Below, in pieces: positions 29,460 through 39,301 of a stretch of DNA of 64,000 nt. Each line of letters starts with the position of its first letter. Position 1 is the first letter of the stretch. Position numbers and translations under genes: made by a program. Below the pieces are notes generated by a model. That model made no database searches and was not told the DNA's origin. It worked only from the letters and a program-made list of their open reading frames with translations. The stretch is from Sanguibacter suarezii NBRC 16159 (lineage in GTDB: Bacteria > Actinomycetota > Actinomycetes > Actinomycetales > Cellulomonadaceae), in assembly GCF_001552735.1 (NCBI RefSeq), contig NZ_BCRT01000011.1:1-64000 (forward strand), read 5' to 3'.

Positions 29460-30157
29460 CCTCGATGCTCACAAAGGCGTCCAGCCTTCCGAAGCAGCGC
29501 AGCTCCAGCCAGCTCGGCGCACCCCGCATGCCCCAGGTGGACCTCCTGCCACCCGAAGTGCGGGCGGGGCGTGGACTGTCCCAGCTCAAGCGGCTGCTAG
29601 CCGCTGGGCTTGTTCTGGTTCTCATTCTCGCGGGTGGGGTCTACGGCTGGGCGCAACTAGCTGACCAGTCGGCCAACGACCACCTCGCAGAGTCCCAGGA
29701 CGAAGCCTCGGCTTTGGTTCGCGAGAGGCAGAAGTACGCCGAAGTCCCCGCCGTACTCAAGGCGCTCGAGAACATCACGGCGGCACGTGGCTTTGGGATG
29801 TCAACTGAAATCCAATGGCGACCATACATCGACGCAATCGCCGCAGTGCTTCCCGTGAACGTGAGCATCGATTCCTTCAACGTCACCCAGGCTGCGCCGC
29901 TAGCGCCCATGGTGCTCCCTGCTGAACCGACGGCGCAGATGGGATCCGGGTCAGTGATGTTCAGCGCTCGTTCGCTGACCCTGGCCGATGCCTCACTGTT
30001 GCTGGATGCCCTCGACTCTATCCCTGGCTTCGCCGACCCGACCCTGCAGAGCTCGACGATTACGGAAGAAGACGGCACGGTCTATTACGTCGTCACCGCG
30101 ACCATCCAGGCCGACACGTCGGCGCTGTCCCTGCGATTCCTCGAAGAAGGCCAGTGA
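29456..30157 (+). CDS. pilN: Type IV pilus assembly protein PilN
   Basis: 233 aa bitopic membrane protein. A short cytoplasmic segment contains PQVDLLPPEVRAGR, matching the conserved PilN motif that binds PilM. One TM (LAAGLVLVLILAGGVYGWAQL) is followed by a coiled coil and an alpha/beta ferredoxin-like domain. The gene is overlapped at both ends by pilM and pilO. Confidence 0.88.
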   Translation: MTSMLTKASSLPKQRSSSQLGAPRMPQVDLLPPEVRAGRGLSQLKRLLAAGLVLVLILAGGVYGWAQLADQSANDHLAESQDEASALVRERQKYAEVPAVLKALENITAARGFGMSTEIQWRPYIDAIAAVLPVNVSIDSFNVTQAAPLAPMVLPAEPTAQMGSGSVMFSARSLTLADASLLLDALDSIPGFADPTLQSSTITEEDGTVYYVVTATIQADTSALSLRFLEEGQ

Positions 30158-30921
30158 TCATGGGCAACCCAAAAGCAAAGTCATGGATAACGGGGACCGC
30201 AGTGATCGCGATCGCCCTGCTGGTGGGCGCGTGGTTCCTGCTCATTGCTCCGGTCCGGGAGGCCACGGCGGAGACGACGGCCGAGGCCGTCTCCCAGGAC
30301 GACCGGAACGCACGTGAGAAGAAGCAGATCGAGGCTCTTGCGGCCCAGTTTGCCGACATCGAGACATACCGCGCCCAGCTGGCTGATCTGCGCCAGCAGA
30401 TCCCCACGTCGCCACGACAGGGAGAGTTTCAGAGCCAGATCGCGGCGATCGCAGTCACGCACTCTGTGACGATCGCATCGCTCACGATCACCCCATCGAC
30501 GGAGGTCGTGGTAGCTGGACCCGCTACGGCGTCAGCACAAGACGCTGAGGAGAGTGCAGGCGACGAGGCCGCTCCTGCTCCTGCTCCTGCCAATCTGTTC
30601 GCCGGGTTCTACCAGATGCCGATCACGATCGAGGTCGTCGGCACCTATCAGAACGTGCTGAGTTTTATGGGTGAGCTGCAGACGATCAACCCTCGGGCGT
30701 TCCTCATCACGGGACTGGCAGGAACCGGGCAGAAGCAGGCCGACGGATCGGGTGGGCTTCCTCCGACAGCACCTGGTGACTTGAACCTCGTGATCTCGGG
30801 CCAGATGTATGTCTTGGCAGATCCGAATGCTGTTCCTGACGCCATAGATCCCGGATCGATCTCCCCGTTGCCTGTACCGCCACATGAGAAGAACCCACTT
30901 TTCCCGGCGGCCGGAAGCTAG
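30154..30921 (+). CDS. pilO: Type IV pilus assembly protein PilO
   Basis: 255 aa (253 if started at ATG 30160). One N-terminal TM (TAVIAIALLVGAWFLLIAPV) is followed by a coiled coil with AQFADIETYRAQLADLRQQIP and a ferredoxin-like domain, with a Pro/Ala-rich loop (AGDEAAPAPAPAN). It forms the alignment subcomplex with PilN. GTG 30154 overlaps the pilN stop. No pilP or secretin pilQ follows, as expected for a monoderm. Confidence 0.88.
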   Translation: MIMGNPKAKSWITGTAVIAIALLVGAWFLLIAPVREATAETTAEAVSQDDRNAREKKQIEALAAQFADIETYRAQLADLRQQIPTSPRQGEFQSQIAAIAVTHSVTIASLTITPSTEVVVAGPATASAQDAEESAGDEAAPAPAPANLFAGFYQMPITIEVVGTYQNVLSFMGELQTINPRAFLITGLAGTGQKQADGSGGLPPTAPGDLNLVISGQMYVLADPNAVPDAIDPGSISPLPVPPHEKNPLFPAAGS

Positions 30922-32156
30922 CTTCGGTGAGCAAAGGAGGCCCGACCCAGGTGCCGCGCATGCGCCTCTGAGTCCTCCTTGTGTCCGCTGTGGGTGGCAA
31001 CGACCTGAGACTTTCGGCACCTGACAAAGGGCTGCGAGACCGATTCGCCGCCCCTACACACGCATGAAGTCGCCTGAAGCGCGCGAACCGGGGACTACGT
31101 GACGCGCTAGGTCGTCCACCCGGCATGGGTGGTTTCCAGAAGAAAGCCCACGCCGGGATCTGGGGGAGGGCGGGGTCTTGTACTGTCCGGCAGCGTGACA
31201 GAGATGCGCTCCGAGTGGGGATCGACCTTGGCGCGAGCTGGGTGGCCGCCGACTCGGAGCCCCCGACGGTGGCAGTGCTGTATGCACGGCAGGGCGTCTT
31301 CTTGGCATTGGCCCGTCTGACACACGAGCGAGCTCGAGTGTCGAGGAAGATGCCGACACGGCCGGCTACGCCCAGGAACGCGTATCTGGGGTCGAGATGG
31401 CTCCCGAGCCAGCCTCACGGATCACCGTTGCGCACGCTTGGTGGATCGCGAGTGAGGGGTTCCGGCGAAATTTCTAGGTACCGGATCGCGGAAGAGAATT
31501 CCGAATGGATGGTTTCTATCGTGGGCTGGCGGTCGGTGAACAGGCGGCTGGCCACCATGTCTTCATGAATTCCGGTGGCCAGTTCGTGTTGGCATATACG
31601 TGGCACCAAGTGCTGGCGACGGAGCACCTTCGCGGTGGTCGAGGCCATCGGGGGACAGATGGGTGGGTCTCGGCGGACGCCACCACGCCACGAGCGGTGA
31701 ACAATCGCGTGTTCTCGACTTCCTTGACCCGCCAGACCTACGACCTGCACCGCCCGCGAACTCCATGCCCGGTCGGCAGACCTGCTGCGGGGCCTGCCGC
31801 ACGTGTGTGATGCCCTGCGCGGTATGTCTACGATCCGTGGGACGAGATGGTCGTGGTCGCCCACCCGCCGACCGACGAGCCGGACCTGTCCTCCGGGCTG
31901 GCTGCGCTGGAGGACTACGAACCGTCCGCTTGGGGTGGCCGGCCGGTGACGATGGTGTTCGAGGGGCTCAGGGTTGTCCATCGTGAGGGCGCGATCGCTG
32001 TCCCGGCAGCGGCAGTGCTGGTCCCCAGGGGAGCCAGACTGCTTGAGCGAACAGACGTTCGAGTTTCTGAGATGTGTGCAAACAGGCACGGCTCGGCCGA
32101 TCGTTCGCGAACGTGGCCCTGTCGCCAGCATCGCGTTCCCGCGAACGGCGGCTGCG
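30922..32156. other. 1.2-kb region without an intact gene; decayed coding remnants
   Basis: No open frame here has a ribosome-binding site, family motif and even codon bias together. A stretch around 31800-32030 reads with strong GC third positions (YVYDPWDEMVVVAHPP near 31830, then GLAALEDYEPSAWGG), but the bias fades downstream and the upstream part continues in another frame (RSADLLRGLPHVCDALRG). It looks like a frameshifted fragment of a gene I cannot name. The rest is lower in GC than the flanks. Confidence 0.6.
30934..30980 (+). terminator. Possible terminator after pilO
   Basis: AAGGAGG (30934-30940) and CCTCCTT (30974-30980) can pair around a GC-rich loop that holds the palindrome GCGCATGCGC. 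Weak but in the right place. Confidence 0.35.
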
Positions 32157-33450
32157 TCATCCCTGCGCGGCGCGGTCCGGTGTGGCACGGTGTCGAGCGG
32201 GCGCAGGCGGCCCCAGGTGTGGGCGGCGAACCTCCGTGTCACCGGCGCCGACGCGGTTGCTGCGCTCGGTCAGTGCAATGAGTGCAAGGTGCTGGTCAGC
32301 AGTCCAACAGATGACTTTGCCCTTGTGGTCCTTGGTGCGGGAGAGGATGCCCACCTTGGCCAGCTCGACGAGTGCGCGGTGAGCTGCCGCCGTCGAGACC
32401 CCGTGCTTGCGAGCGGCCGTCTCGATGGTCAGCACAAGATCAGTGGCCAGTGAATCAAGGATGCGCAGCACCACGGCGTCGCGACGAGGCCTGGCGGGTG
32501 AGAGCCCGTTGGCGTGGCGGTAGCTGACGAGGTCCTTATGAACCTGTGAGTCAAGGTCACCGAGGTCCGTGGACAAGCGTACTGCGTTGCTTGCAGCGAG
32601 CTCTGCTGCCTGCGCAAAGGCGATGTTCCAGTCGTCCAGGCGAGGCGGGTCAGCGCGGCAGGCGGTAGGAGGTCAGTCCGGCGATGTAGGTCGTGGGGTC
32701 ACCGGCAAAGACGGTGCTGATCGGGATGAGGGTGTTCCGCAGAGCATTCCCGCGACGGAGGACCGTGTGGCTGAGGGTGCGCCCGGTGCGCGTGTTGCCG
32801 TCGATGAACGGGTGAATGGTCTCGAACTGCGCGTGTGCGATCGCCGCTCGCACGAGTGGATTTCCCGAGGTCTCGGTGACGAAGCGGGCGAGATCGTCGA
32901 CGAGGCGCCCCGCCTCAGACTCGGGCGGCGGAACGACGTCGGCGCGCAGCGCGCTCCATCCGGGACCGCCGGCCCAGTTCTGCTCAGTGCGCAGGCCGGG
33001 GACCCGCGACGGTACGATCACATGCTGCAGATGCTCGATGTCGGCGGTAGTGACCGGGCGGGTGCGATCGGCAAGGTCGGTGGTCGCTTCCTCCGTCGCC
33101 AGGACGTTCGCGACGACATCGAAAGCGACCCGGGTGCCGCTGCTGAGGAGCTCGGCGACGGCCAGCTTCTTGGGGGTGACCCGATTGCCTTCGATCCAGG
33201 ACGAGGAGGTGCTCTCCGACCGGATGAGGAGGTGATGGAGGCAGCGACCGCGCGCCCCGATGCGCTCGTCAGCTCGGGCGAGAGCCCCGAGAGCATCCTC
33301 AGCCGCCTGGTGAGCGGGTTGGCCAACCCTGGGCAGGTGGCTTCGGAGCTCGTCGGGGACGAATGTGCGATAGCGGCCCGGCGCCAGGTCCTTCCGGCTC
33401 AGGTGAGCAGAGTCCCGCGGGTTCCACACAAGCTCGACGTAGTGGGCCAT
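32157..33450 (-). pseudogene. Fic-family AMP-transferase, split by a frameshift
   Basis: The first frame (33450 down to 32650, 266 aa) has the class II inhibitory motif SSWIEG near residue 85 and the Fic active loop [12 protein letters not shown] near 210-221. It stops after GLTSYRLPR. In the next frame, reading directly on through the stop, the protein continues as [20 protein letters not shown], then a C-terminal winged-helix (TIETAARKHGVSTAAAHRALVELAKVGILS) ending at 32157. One extra base in the GCCTGCCGCGC stretch around 32650-32660 explains the break. The Fic loop has Thr where the consensus HPFxxGNGRxxR has Gly. AGGAGG (33456-33461) precedes ATG 33450. Confidence 0.85.
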
Positions 33451-33483
33451 GCGATCCCTCCTGACGTCAACAAGTCCTGGTGT

Positions 33484-33514
33484 AAATCAACTTTAGGAAG
33501 ACTAAAGATGATTT
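33484..33514. promoter_or_regulatory. AT-rich 31-bp dyad upstream of fic
   Basis: AAATCAACTTTAG (33484-33496) and CTAAAGATGATTT (33502-33514) pair at 12 of 13 positions around GAAGA. In a GC-rich genome this AT-rich dyad, 34 bp upstream of the fic ATG, is a likely operator, possibly bound by the Fic protein's own winged helix. Confidence 0.65.
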
Positions 33515-33672
33515 CCTTCCAGGACGACGGCTACCCATCCGACCCAGCAGGCGCTCGCGGACGGCGGGTCCGGAGTGGCCCTGAACGAGCCCTGGGCGGC
33601 GAGCTGCGGGGGGGGCGTCCGACTTACGGGCGCTCGCAGCCAGGGGTCCATCCGTCGTGGGAAGATGCACGC

Positions 33673-34860
33673 ATGCTTCGTTGGCTGACTTCAGGTGAAT
33701 CGCACGGCCCCGCACTCGTGGGCATCATCGAGGGTGTTCCCGCAGGTGTGGAGGTTCTGACCTCTGACATCCAGGACGCCCTGGCACGCCGCCGGCTCGG
33801 CTATGGCCGCGGCGCCCGGATGAAGTTCGAGCAGGACGAGGTGCGCATCCTCGCCGGCCTGCGCCACGGGGTGACCCAGGGTGGGCCGATGGCCATCGAG
33901 ATCGGCAACTCCGAGTGGCCCAAGTGGGTCGACGTCATGGCCTCCGACCCGGTCGACCCTGCCCTGCTCAACCGCGCCCGCAACGCCCCGCTCACCCGCC
34001 CGCGCCCGGGGCACGCGGACCTCGTCGGCATGCGCAAGTACGCCTTCGACGACGCCCGTCCCGTCCTGGAGCGCGCCTCCGCCCGCGAGACCGCGACCCG
34101 CGTGGCGCTGGGCACCGTGGCCGCGAAGTTCCTCGAGCAGGCCCTGGGCATCCGCCTGGTCTCCCACGTGGTGAGCATCGGCCACGTCGCCGTGCCCGAC
34201 GACGCCCCGCTGCCCTCCGCCGACGACGTCGCCTACCTCGACGCCGACCCGGTGCGCTGCTTCGACCCCGCGACCTCCGCGGAGATGGTCGCCGAGATCG
34301 ACCAGTGCCACAAGGACGCCGACACCCTCGGGGGAGTCATCGAGGTCCTTGCCTACAACGTGCCCACCGGCCTGGGTAGCTACGTGCACGGCGACCGCCG
34401 CCTGGACGCCAAGCTCGCCGCCGCGCTCATGGGGATCCAGGCCATCAAGGGCGTCGAGGTCGGCGACGGCTTCCGCACCGCGGCCCGCCGCGGCTCCCAG
34501 GCCCACGACGAGATGTCCCGCGGGGACGACGGCGTCATCCGCCGTGCGACCAACCGCGCCGGTGGCATCGAGGGCGGCATGACCAACGGCGAGGTCGTGC
34601 GCGTCCGCGCCGCGATGAAGCCCATCTCGACCGTCCCGCGCGCCCTGGCCACGGTCGACGTCGCTTCGGGGGAGCCGGCCACCGCCCAGCACCAGCGCTC
34701 CGACGTGTGCGCGGTCCCGCCCGCCGCCGTCGTCGCCGAGGCGATGGTCGCCCTGACCCTCGTCGACGTCGTGCTGGAGAAGTTCGGGGGCGACTCCGTC
34801 GAGGAGGTCCGGCGCAACGCCGAGTCCTACCTCGAGGCGATCCCCGAGCTGCTGCGCTGA
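33673..34860 (+). CDS. aroC: Chorismate synthase
   Basis: 395 aa FMN-dependent lyase converting EPSP to chorismate, the last step of the shikimate pathway. It has the N-terminal signature [21 protein letters not shown], the [18 protein letters not shown] motif and [14 protein letters not shown] near residue 134. ATG 33673 matches the family start and follows GGGAAG. The frame is open far upstream, but only as antisense to fic. aroK follows 10 bp later. Confidence 0.96.
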   Translation: MLRWLTSGESHGPALVGIIEGVPAGVEVLTSDIQDALARRRLGYGRGARMKFEQDEVRILAGLRHGVTQGGPMAIEIGNSEWPKWVDVMASDPVDPALLNRARNAPLTRPRPGHADLVGMRKYAFDDARPVLERASARETATRVALGTVAAKFLEQALGIRLVSHVVSIGHVAVPDDAPLPSADDVAYLDADPVRCFDPATSAEMVAEIDQCHKDADTLGGVIEVLAYNVPTGLGSYVHGDRRLDAKLAAALMGIQAIKGVEVGDGFRTAARRGSQAHDEMSRGDDGVIRRATNRAGGIEGGMTNGEVVRVRAAMKPISTVPRALATVDVASGEPATAQHQRSDVCAVPPAAVVAEAMVALTLVDVVLEKFGGDSVEEVRRNAESYLEAIPELLR

Positions 34861-34870
34861 GGCCGGAGCC

Positions 34871-35509
34871 ATGACCACCCCGGTTCCTCACCCCCCGCGC
34901 TCCACGCCGGCCACTCCGGCGCCGGCTCAGCCCGCGACGGCGGGCGCGAGCAGGCCCGGTCCCCGCGCGGTGCTCATCGGCCCGCCCGGCTCAGGCAAGT
35001 CGACTACCGGGCACGCCCTGGCCCACGCCCTGGGCGTGACCTGGCGCGACACCGACGCCGACGTGGAGACCACGGCCGGCAAGGCCATCGCGGAGATCTT
35101 CTTCGACGAGGGCGAGCCGCACTTCCGCGCCCTTGAGCGAGAGGCGGTCGCCGCAGCGCTGGCCAGCCACGACGGTGTCCTGGCCCTCGGCGGCGGAGCC
35201 GTCCTGGACCCATCGACCGAGGGCGCCCTGGCCGCGTACTCCGCCGCCGGGGGAGTGGTGATCTTCCTCGACGTCTCGCTGGCCCACGTCGCGCCGCGGG
35301 TCGGCTTCAACCAGTCCCGCCCGCTCCTGCTCGGCAACCCCCGCGCCAAGTGGCAGGCCCTCATGGAGGCCCGCCGCCCCGTCTACGAGCGGGTGGCCAC
35401 CGTGCACGTGCACACCGACAACAAGACGTCCTCGCAGGTGGCGCAGGAGATTCTGCACGCGCTCACCGCCGAGGATCCCCACACCACCAGTACCGAGGAC
35501 CCCGCGTGA
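34871..35509 (+). CDS. aroK: Shikimate kinase
   Basis: 212 aa P-loop kinase that phosphorylates shikimate. Walker [16 protein letters not shown] starts near residue 37, DTDADVE is the substrate-binding Asp motif, FRALEREAV and ALGGGAV follow, and [11 protein letters not shown] is the lid region. A ~30-residue Pro/Ala-rich N-terminal extension precedes the core. The stop overlaps the aroB GTG. Confidence 0.93.
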   Translation: MTTPVPHPPRSTPATPAPAQPATAGASRPGPRAVLIGPPGSGKSTTGHALAHALGVTWRDTDADVETTAGKAIAEIFFDEGEPHFRALEREAVAAALASHDGVLALGGGAVLDPSTEGALAAYSAAGGVVIFLDVSLAHVAPRVGFNQSRPLLLGNPRAKWQALMEARRPVYERVATVHVHTDNKTSSQVAQEILHALTAEDPHTTSTEDPA

Positions 35510-36651
35510 GCGACCAGAACGACATCCAGACACCCGCCCGCGTCCGCGTGACCGCCGAGCGCACCTACGACGTCGTCATCGGGCGCCAGCTGCTCGGCGA
35601 GCTTCCCGGGCTGCTCGGGACGAGCGTGCGCAAGGTGCTCATCGTGCACACCGAGGCCCTCGAGGCCTCCGCCGCGGCCGTGCGCGAGGACCTCCTCGCC
35701 CAGGGCTACGAGGCCCTGCTCGCCGTGATCCCTGACGCCGAGGGCGCCAAGTCCATCGATGTCGTCGCCTTCTGCTGGCAGGTGCTGGGCCAGTCCGACT
35801 TCACCCGCTCGGACGCCATCGTCTCCATCGGCGGCGGCGCGACGACCGACGTGGCCGGCTTCATCGCCGCGACCTGGCTGCGCGGCATCCAGGTGGTGCA
35901 CATCCCGACGACGCTGCTGGCCATGGTCGACGCGGCCGTCGGCGGCAAGACGGGCATCAACACCGCCGAGGGCAAGAACCTCGTCGGCGCCTTCCACAGC
36001 CCCAGCGGCGTGCTCTGCGATCTCGTCGCGTTGGAGACGCTGCCCAAGTGGGACTTCGTGGCCGGGCTGGCCGAGATCATCAAGACCGGGTTCATCGCCG
36101 ACCCGGTCATCCTCGACCTCGTCGAGGAGAACGCGGCCGCGCTGCAGGCCTGGCCCGTGGCCGACGACCACCTGTGGTCGGTCGTGCGCGAGCTCGTCGA
36201 GCGGTCCGTCGCGGTCAAGGCCCGCGTGGTCAGCGAAGACCTCAAGGAAGCCTCGCTGCGCGAGATCCTCAACTACGGCCACACCCTCGCCCACGCGATC
36301 GAGCAGGTCGAGCGCTACGCCTGGCGGCACGGGGCAGCCGTCTCGGTCGGCATGGTCTTCGCGGCGGAGCTCGCTCGCCTCGCCGGACGTCTCGACGACG
36401 ACGTGGTGGACCGCCACCGGGCGATCCTCACCTCGGTGGGCCTGCCGGTGACCTACCGCGGGGACCGCTGGGAGCAGCTGCTCTCGGTCATGCGCCGGGA
36501 CAAGAAGTCCCGTGGTGACCTGCTGCGCTTCGTCGTGCTCGAGGCCGTCGGCAAGCCCGCTCGTCTGGAGGGCCCGGACCCGGCGCTGCTCGCCGCGGCG
36601 TACGCGGAGATCAGCGCGGAGGCCCCGACCAGCCGGGTCGTCTCGCTGTAG
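35506..36651 (+). CDS. aroB: 3-dehydroquinate synthase
   Basis: 381 aa NAD- and metal-dependent enzyme converting DAHP to 3-dehydroquinate. The nucleotide-binding motif is [41 protein letters not shown] is the family signature. Metal ligands are found in [22 protein letters not shown] and [14 protein letters not shown] 35506 overlaps the aroK stop (GTGA) and gives the normal length. Confidence 0.95.
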   Translation: MSDQNDIQTPARVRVTAERTYDVVIGRQLLGELPGLLGTSVRKVLIVHTEALEASAAAVREDLLAQGYEALLAVIPDAEGAKSIDVVAFCWQVLGQSDFTRSDAIVSIGGGATTDVAGFIAATWLRGIQVVHIPTTLLAMVDAAVGGKTGINTAEGKNLVGAFHSPSGVLCDLVALETLPKWDFVAGLAEIIKTGFIADPVILDLVEENAAALQAWPVADDHLWSVVRELVERSVAVKARVVSEDLKEASLREILNYGHTLAHAIEQVERYAWRHGAAVSVGMVFAAELARLAGRLDDDVVDRHRAILTSVGLPVTYRGDRWEQLLSVMRRDKKSRGDLLRFVVLEAVGKPARLEGPDPALLAAAYAEISAEAPTSRVVSL

Positions 36652-36747
36652 TCGCCGCCGTCGGGTCTGGCCGCTGGAGCCAGGGCGATCCGCACGGCAG
36701 CGTCATCGCGGCGGTGGGCGGGTCGCCGTCGGGCAGGCAGTCTCCAG

Positions 36748-36753
36748 TAGGCT
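36748..36753 (+). promoter_or_regulatory. -10 element for a leaderless aroQ message
   Basis: TAGGCT lies exactly 7 nt before the aroQ ATG; no Shine-Dalgarno sequence is present. The hexamer is identical to the one in front of rarA. Confidence 0.6.
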
Positions 36754-36760
36754 CACGGCC

Positions 36761-37198
36761 ATGACGCGCGTACTTCTTCTCAACGGACCCAACCTCGGCC
36801 GGCTCGGTGTGCGCGAGCCGGAGGTCTACGGCTCGCTGTCCTTCGCCGATCTGGTCACTTCCGGGGCGCAGTGGGGGAGTGAGCTGGGGCTGGACGTGGA
36901 GGTCCGCCAGAGCGACGATGAGGCGGAGCTGGTGCACTGGCTGCACGAGGCCGTCGACACGCGCAGCGACGTGGTGCTCAATCCCGCCGCCTTCACGCAC
37001 TACTCCTACGCGCTGCGCGACGCCGCCGCGCAGGTGACCAAGGGTGGGCTCCGGTTGATCGAGGTGCACATCTCCAACCCGTACGCCCGCGAGGAGTTCC
37101 GGCACCTGTCGGTGATCGGGCCGGTCGCGACGGGGACGGTTGCCGGGTTCGGCTTCGACTCCTACCGGCTGGCGCTTTTGGCGCTTGTGCCCGCCTGA
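36761..37198 (+). CDS. aroQ: Type II 3-dehydroquinate dehydratase
   Basis: 145 aa dodecameric enzyme converting 3-dehydroquinate to 3-dehydroshikimate. The N-terminal [19 protein letters not shown] carries the catalytic Arg/Tyr loop (Tyr in VYG); [15 protein letters not shown] and [17 protein letters not shown] provide the catalytic His and the substrate loop. ATG 36761 matches the family start and lies 7 nt after a -10. Confidence 0.95.
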   Translation: MTRVLLLNGPNLGRLGVREPEVYGSLSFADLVTSGAQWGSELGLDVEVRQSDDEAELVHWLHEAVDTRSDVVLNPAAFTHYSYALRDAAAQVTKGGLRLIEVHISNPYAREEFRHLSVIGPVATGTVAGFGFDSYRLALLALVPA

Positions 37199-37218
37199 GA
37201 GAGCATCTCCGCTCGATT

Positions 37219-37233
37219 AATAGTGTGCCAAGC
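37219..37233 (+). repeat. 15-bp direct repeat, left copy
   Basis: AATAGTGTGCCAAGC, identical to 39520-39534. The two copies bracket the DUF222/HNH gene and could be element boundaries or protein-binding sites. Confidence 0.7.
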
Positions 37234-37276
37234 AGTGGCGCCAGTCGCCGAGGTCGCCACGGACGCTGCCGATAGT

Positions 37277-37322
37277 TCAATACTGCAGCCTTGATGTGAG
37301 GCATTCCAGGCCTGAGCCTTGA
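37277..37322. promoter_or_regulatory. Tandem TCAAG-N8-CTTGA dyads upstream of the DUF222 gene
   Basis: TCAAT-N8-CTTGA (37277-37294) and TCCAG-N8-CTTGA (37305-37322), 28 bp apart start to start. The same architecture with the same 28-bp period occurs at 39604-39649. Confidence 0.6.
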
Positions 37323-37528
37323 GCGTGCTGGGAGTCGGGAGGTCCGCGAGTCCAGTGCGCGGAGGCCGGTGGCCGGTTGACCGCTCAGTCGGGTGGACGG
37401 GCCGGACGGCGGCGTCTGCTTGCCGGTACCTCGGCTTGTCAGTGCCTCGGTCTAGGGTCGTATCAGCAGTCAGGTCCAGGCGGTTCGGGCCTGTGGGACT
37501 CTTCGACAACGACGTCGGGCGGTGAGGC

Positions 37529-39301
37529 ATGGCAGGCAGCACGCGCAGCGCGGTGGATGTAGGTGGGCTGGCGCTCGTCGGTGCCGTCCCTGCCACCTCG
37601 CCTGGTCCTGCTCCTTCTATTACTGGTCCCGGGATCATGCCCGGTGTCCAGCCGCTCTCGGTGCAGTCGCGGGTGCGGTGTGCGCGGATCCTCGAGCTGG
37701 ACCGGTCGATCGCAGCGTTGACCGCGGAGCGTGCGGCGTTGTTGGTCGCGGAGCGCGACTGCGGGGAGTGGAAGAAGGCCGGCTATCCCTCGTTTGAGGT
37801 GTGGCGTGGGCAGGTCTCGGGGGAGGGGCGGCGGGTCGCCCGGTCCCAGCTCACGGTCGCTATGGAACTCGAGGAGTCAGCGGAGGTCGCCGAAGCGGTG
37901 GCCAGCGGTGTGGTGACGTTGGTGCACGCGGAGGTGCTGGGGCGGGTCCGAGCGCAGGTGGAGCGCACCAGCGCTGGCCCGCTGACCAGCAGCGACACGC
38001 AGGAACTGATGGATCTTGCGGCAGGTCAGGACGCGGATACCTTCGCCAAGCAAGCGGATGTGTGGATGGCGCGCAGGGACTCGGTGGCGCACGATGCCAC
38101 GCATGAGGAGGCGCGTCGACGCCGGTTCTTGTCGGTCAGTCACACCGCCACCGGCACGCACGTGAAGGGGTTCCTTGACGTTGTGGCCGGGCAGACCCTG
38201 CGCATCGCGTTGGAGGCGGCGATGAACCGTCCCGGAGACGACGACGACCGGGACTACGGCCAACGCTGCGCGGACGCCCTCGTCGACGTCGCCGAGCGGG
38301 CGGTGAACGGTGGGTCGCTCAAGGGTGGAGCGCTGGTGCGTCCCCACGTCTCGGTCATCATGACCGAGGCCACCTTCGCCCAGGCCAGTCGTGAGCTGCG
38401 CCGCCGTGCCGCCCAAGCGGCAGCCGTGCGGCCTGCAACTGCTCGCCCTGGCACAGTGTGTCCTGGCACGGCGCGCCCTGATGTTACGCGCTCGAACGCC
38501 GAGAATGTCGATTCCGTGAACGACACCGCGTCGACCACGACGATCACGAGTGCGTCGGCTCTGAGTGCGCCGGAGCCGGTGGACCCGGTGACGTTCGAGG
38601 ACGGCACCCCGGTCCCGCTCACTGAGGTGGCCCGGATCCTGTGCGACGCCGAGCTCACCCGCATCGTGGTCGACGCCGACGACGTACCCGTCAACCTGGG
38701 CCGCACGGTGCGGCTGTACTCCCGCGAGCAGCGTCGAGCGATCATTGCTCGCGACCGCGGGTGCCAGTTCACCGGCTGCACCAAGCCCGCCCGGTGGTGC
38801 GAGGTCCATCACATCGACTGGTGGGACCGCGATCAAGGGAACACGTCTGTCGACAACGGCATCCTGCTCTGCAACTTCCACCATCACGAAGTCCACCGCG
38901 ACAACCTCACCGTCCGACGCCGCCCCGGCGGCAGCCGGGACGTCCAGCTCAGCCGACCGCAAGGCCGAGCCGGACCTTCGCCGGCTTCACCGCCCGGAAA
39001 GCCACGAGGCGCGCCGGCGGGTACGCCATCTCGTGCACCAGCAGGTGTGCCGGCAGGTGTTTCAGTTCGTGCACCAGCAGGTGTGTCAGGTATGCCAGCA
39101 GACGCGAGAATGGGCAGGGCGCCGCGCACGCTGGCAGGTGAGCGACGCCCACCGCCTCTGGGTGTGCCAGACGCGCCAGTCGGCCGGTCGAGGGATCGCG
39201 TGAGCGCAACGGCTCGGGACAGCGCGCCGACTCGGGGGACCGAGCGTGGGGGAGGGCTGCTCTCCAGCACACTCTTCGACGAGCCCGACTGGACGAGCTG
39301 A
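37529..39301 (+). CDS. DUF222 and HNH endonuclease domain protein
   Basis: 590 aa. The N-terminal ~300 residues match DUF222 (helical, with EWKKAGYPSFEVWRGQVSGEG and HVKGFLDVVAGQTLRIALEAA). A low-complexity insert rich in Arg/Pro/Thr lies near 300-350. The HNH nuclease has CQFTGCTKPARWCEVHHIDWW and NGILLCNFHHHEVHRDN near residues 410-450 and looks intact. The C-terminal ~120 residues are Pro/Gly/Ala-rich with short repeats, reflecting a 19-bp DNA repeat. Relatives occur in many copies in actinobacteria, including the REP13E12 elements of Mycobacterium. ATG 37529 has GGTGAGG upstream. Confidence 0.88.
   Translation: MAGSTRSAVDVGGLALVGAVPATSPGPAPSITGPGIMPGVQPLSVQSRVRCARILELDRSIAALTAERAALLVAERDCGEWKKAGYPSFEVWRGQVSGEGRRVARSQLTVAMELEESAEVAEAVASGVVTLVHAEVLGRVRAQVERTSAGPLTSSDTQELMDLAAGQDADTFAKQADVWMARRDSVAHDATHEEARRRRFLSVSHTATGTHVKGFLDVVAGQTLRIALEAAMNRPGDDDDRDYGQRCADALVDVAERAVNGGSLKGGALVRPHVSVIMTEATFAQASRELRRRAAQAAAVRPATARPGTVCPGTARPDVTRSNAENVDSVNDTASTTTITSASALSAPEPVDPVTFEDGTPVPLTEVARILCDAELTRIVVDADDVPVNLGRTVRLYSREQRRAIIARDRGCQFTGCTKPARWCEVHHIDWWDRDQGNTSVDNGILLCNFHHHEVHRDNLTVRRRPGGSRDVQLSRPQGRAGPSPASPPGKPRGAPAGTPSRAPAGVPAGVSVRAPAGVSGMPADARMGRAPRTLAGERRPPPLGVPDAPVGRSRDRVSATARDSAPTRGTERGGGLLSSTLFDEPDWTS
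39031..39085 (+). repeat. 19-bp direct repeat inside the HNH gene
   Basis: TCGTGCACCAGCAGGTGTG occurs at 39031-39049 and 39067-39085, 36 bp apart (in frame, 12 codons), within the Pro/Ala-rich tail. It probably arose by slippage or local duplication. Confidence 0.8.

Larger units (their letters stand above)
37199..37528. other. 330-bp intergenic region with shared motifs
   Basis: No gene is visible. The region holds one copy of a 15-bp repeat (37219-37233) and two dyads of the type TCAAG-N8-CTTGA at 37277-37294 and 37305-37322; the same two kinds of element recur upstream of the SatD-like gene at 39.5-39.65 kb. Confidence 0.7.

Noticed and set aside
31415-32242. 275-aa minus-strand open frame
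   Set aside because: Codon bias and composition (many His/Arg/Ser, no domain) are those of a shadow frame.
31847-32281. 144-aa plus-strand open frame as a gene
   Set aside because: The first ~60 codons look coding, but there is no ribosome-binding site, no family match, the bias collapses downstream and upstream coding signal is in another frame. Recorded as a remnant.
32569-33672. Extension of aroC upstream by 368 codons
   Set aside because: It is the antisense frame of the fic gene; chorismate synthase begins at 33673.
37247-37275. GCCGATAG near 37268 as another sigma-28-like promoter
   Set aside because: The hexamer at the right distance is GCCGAG, matching CTCAAG at only 3 of 6 positions, and the last -10 base differs.
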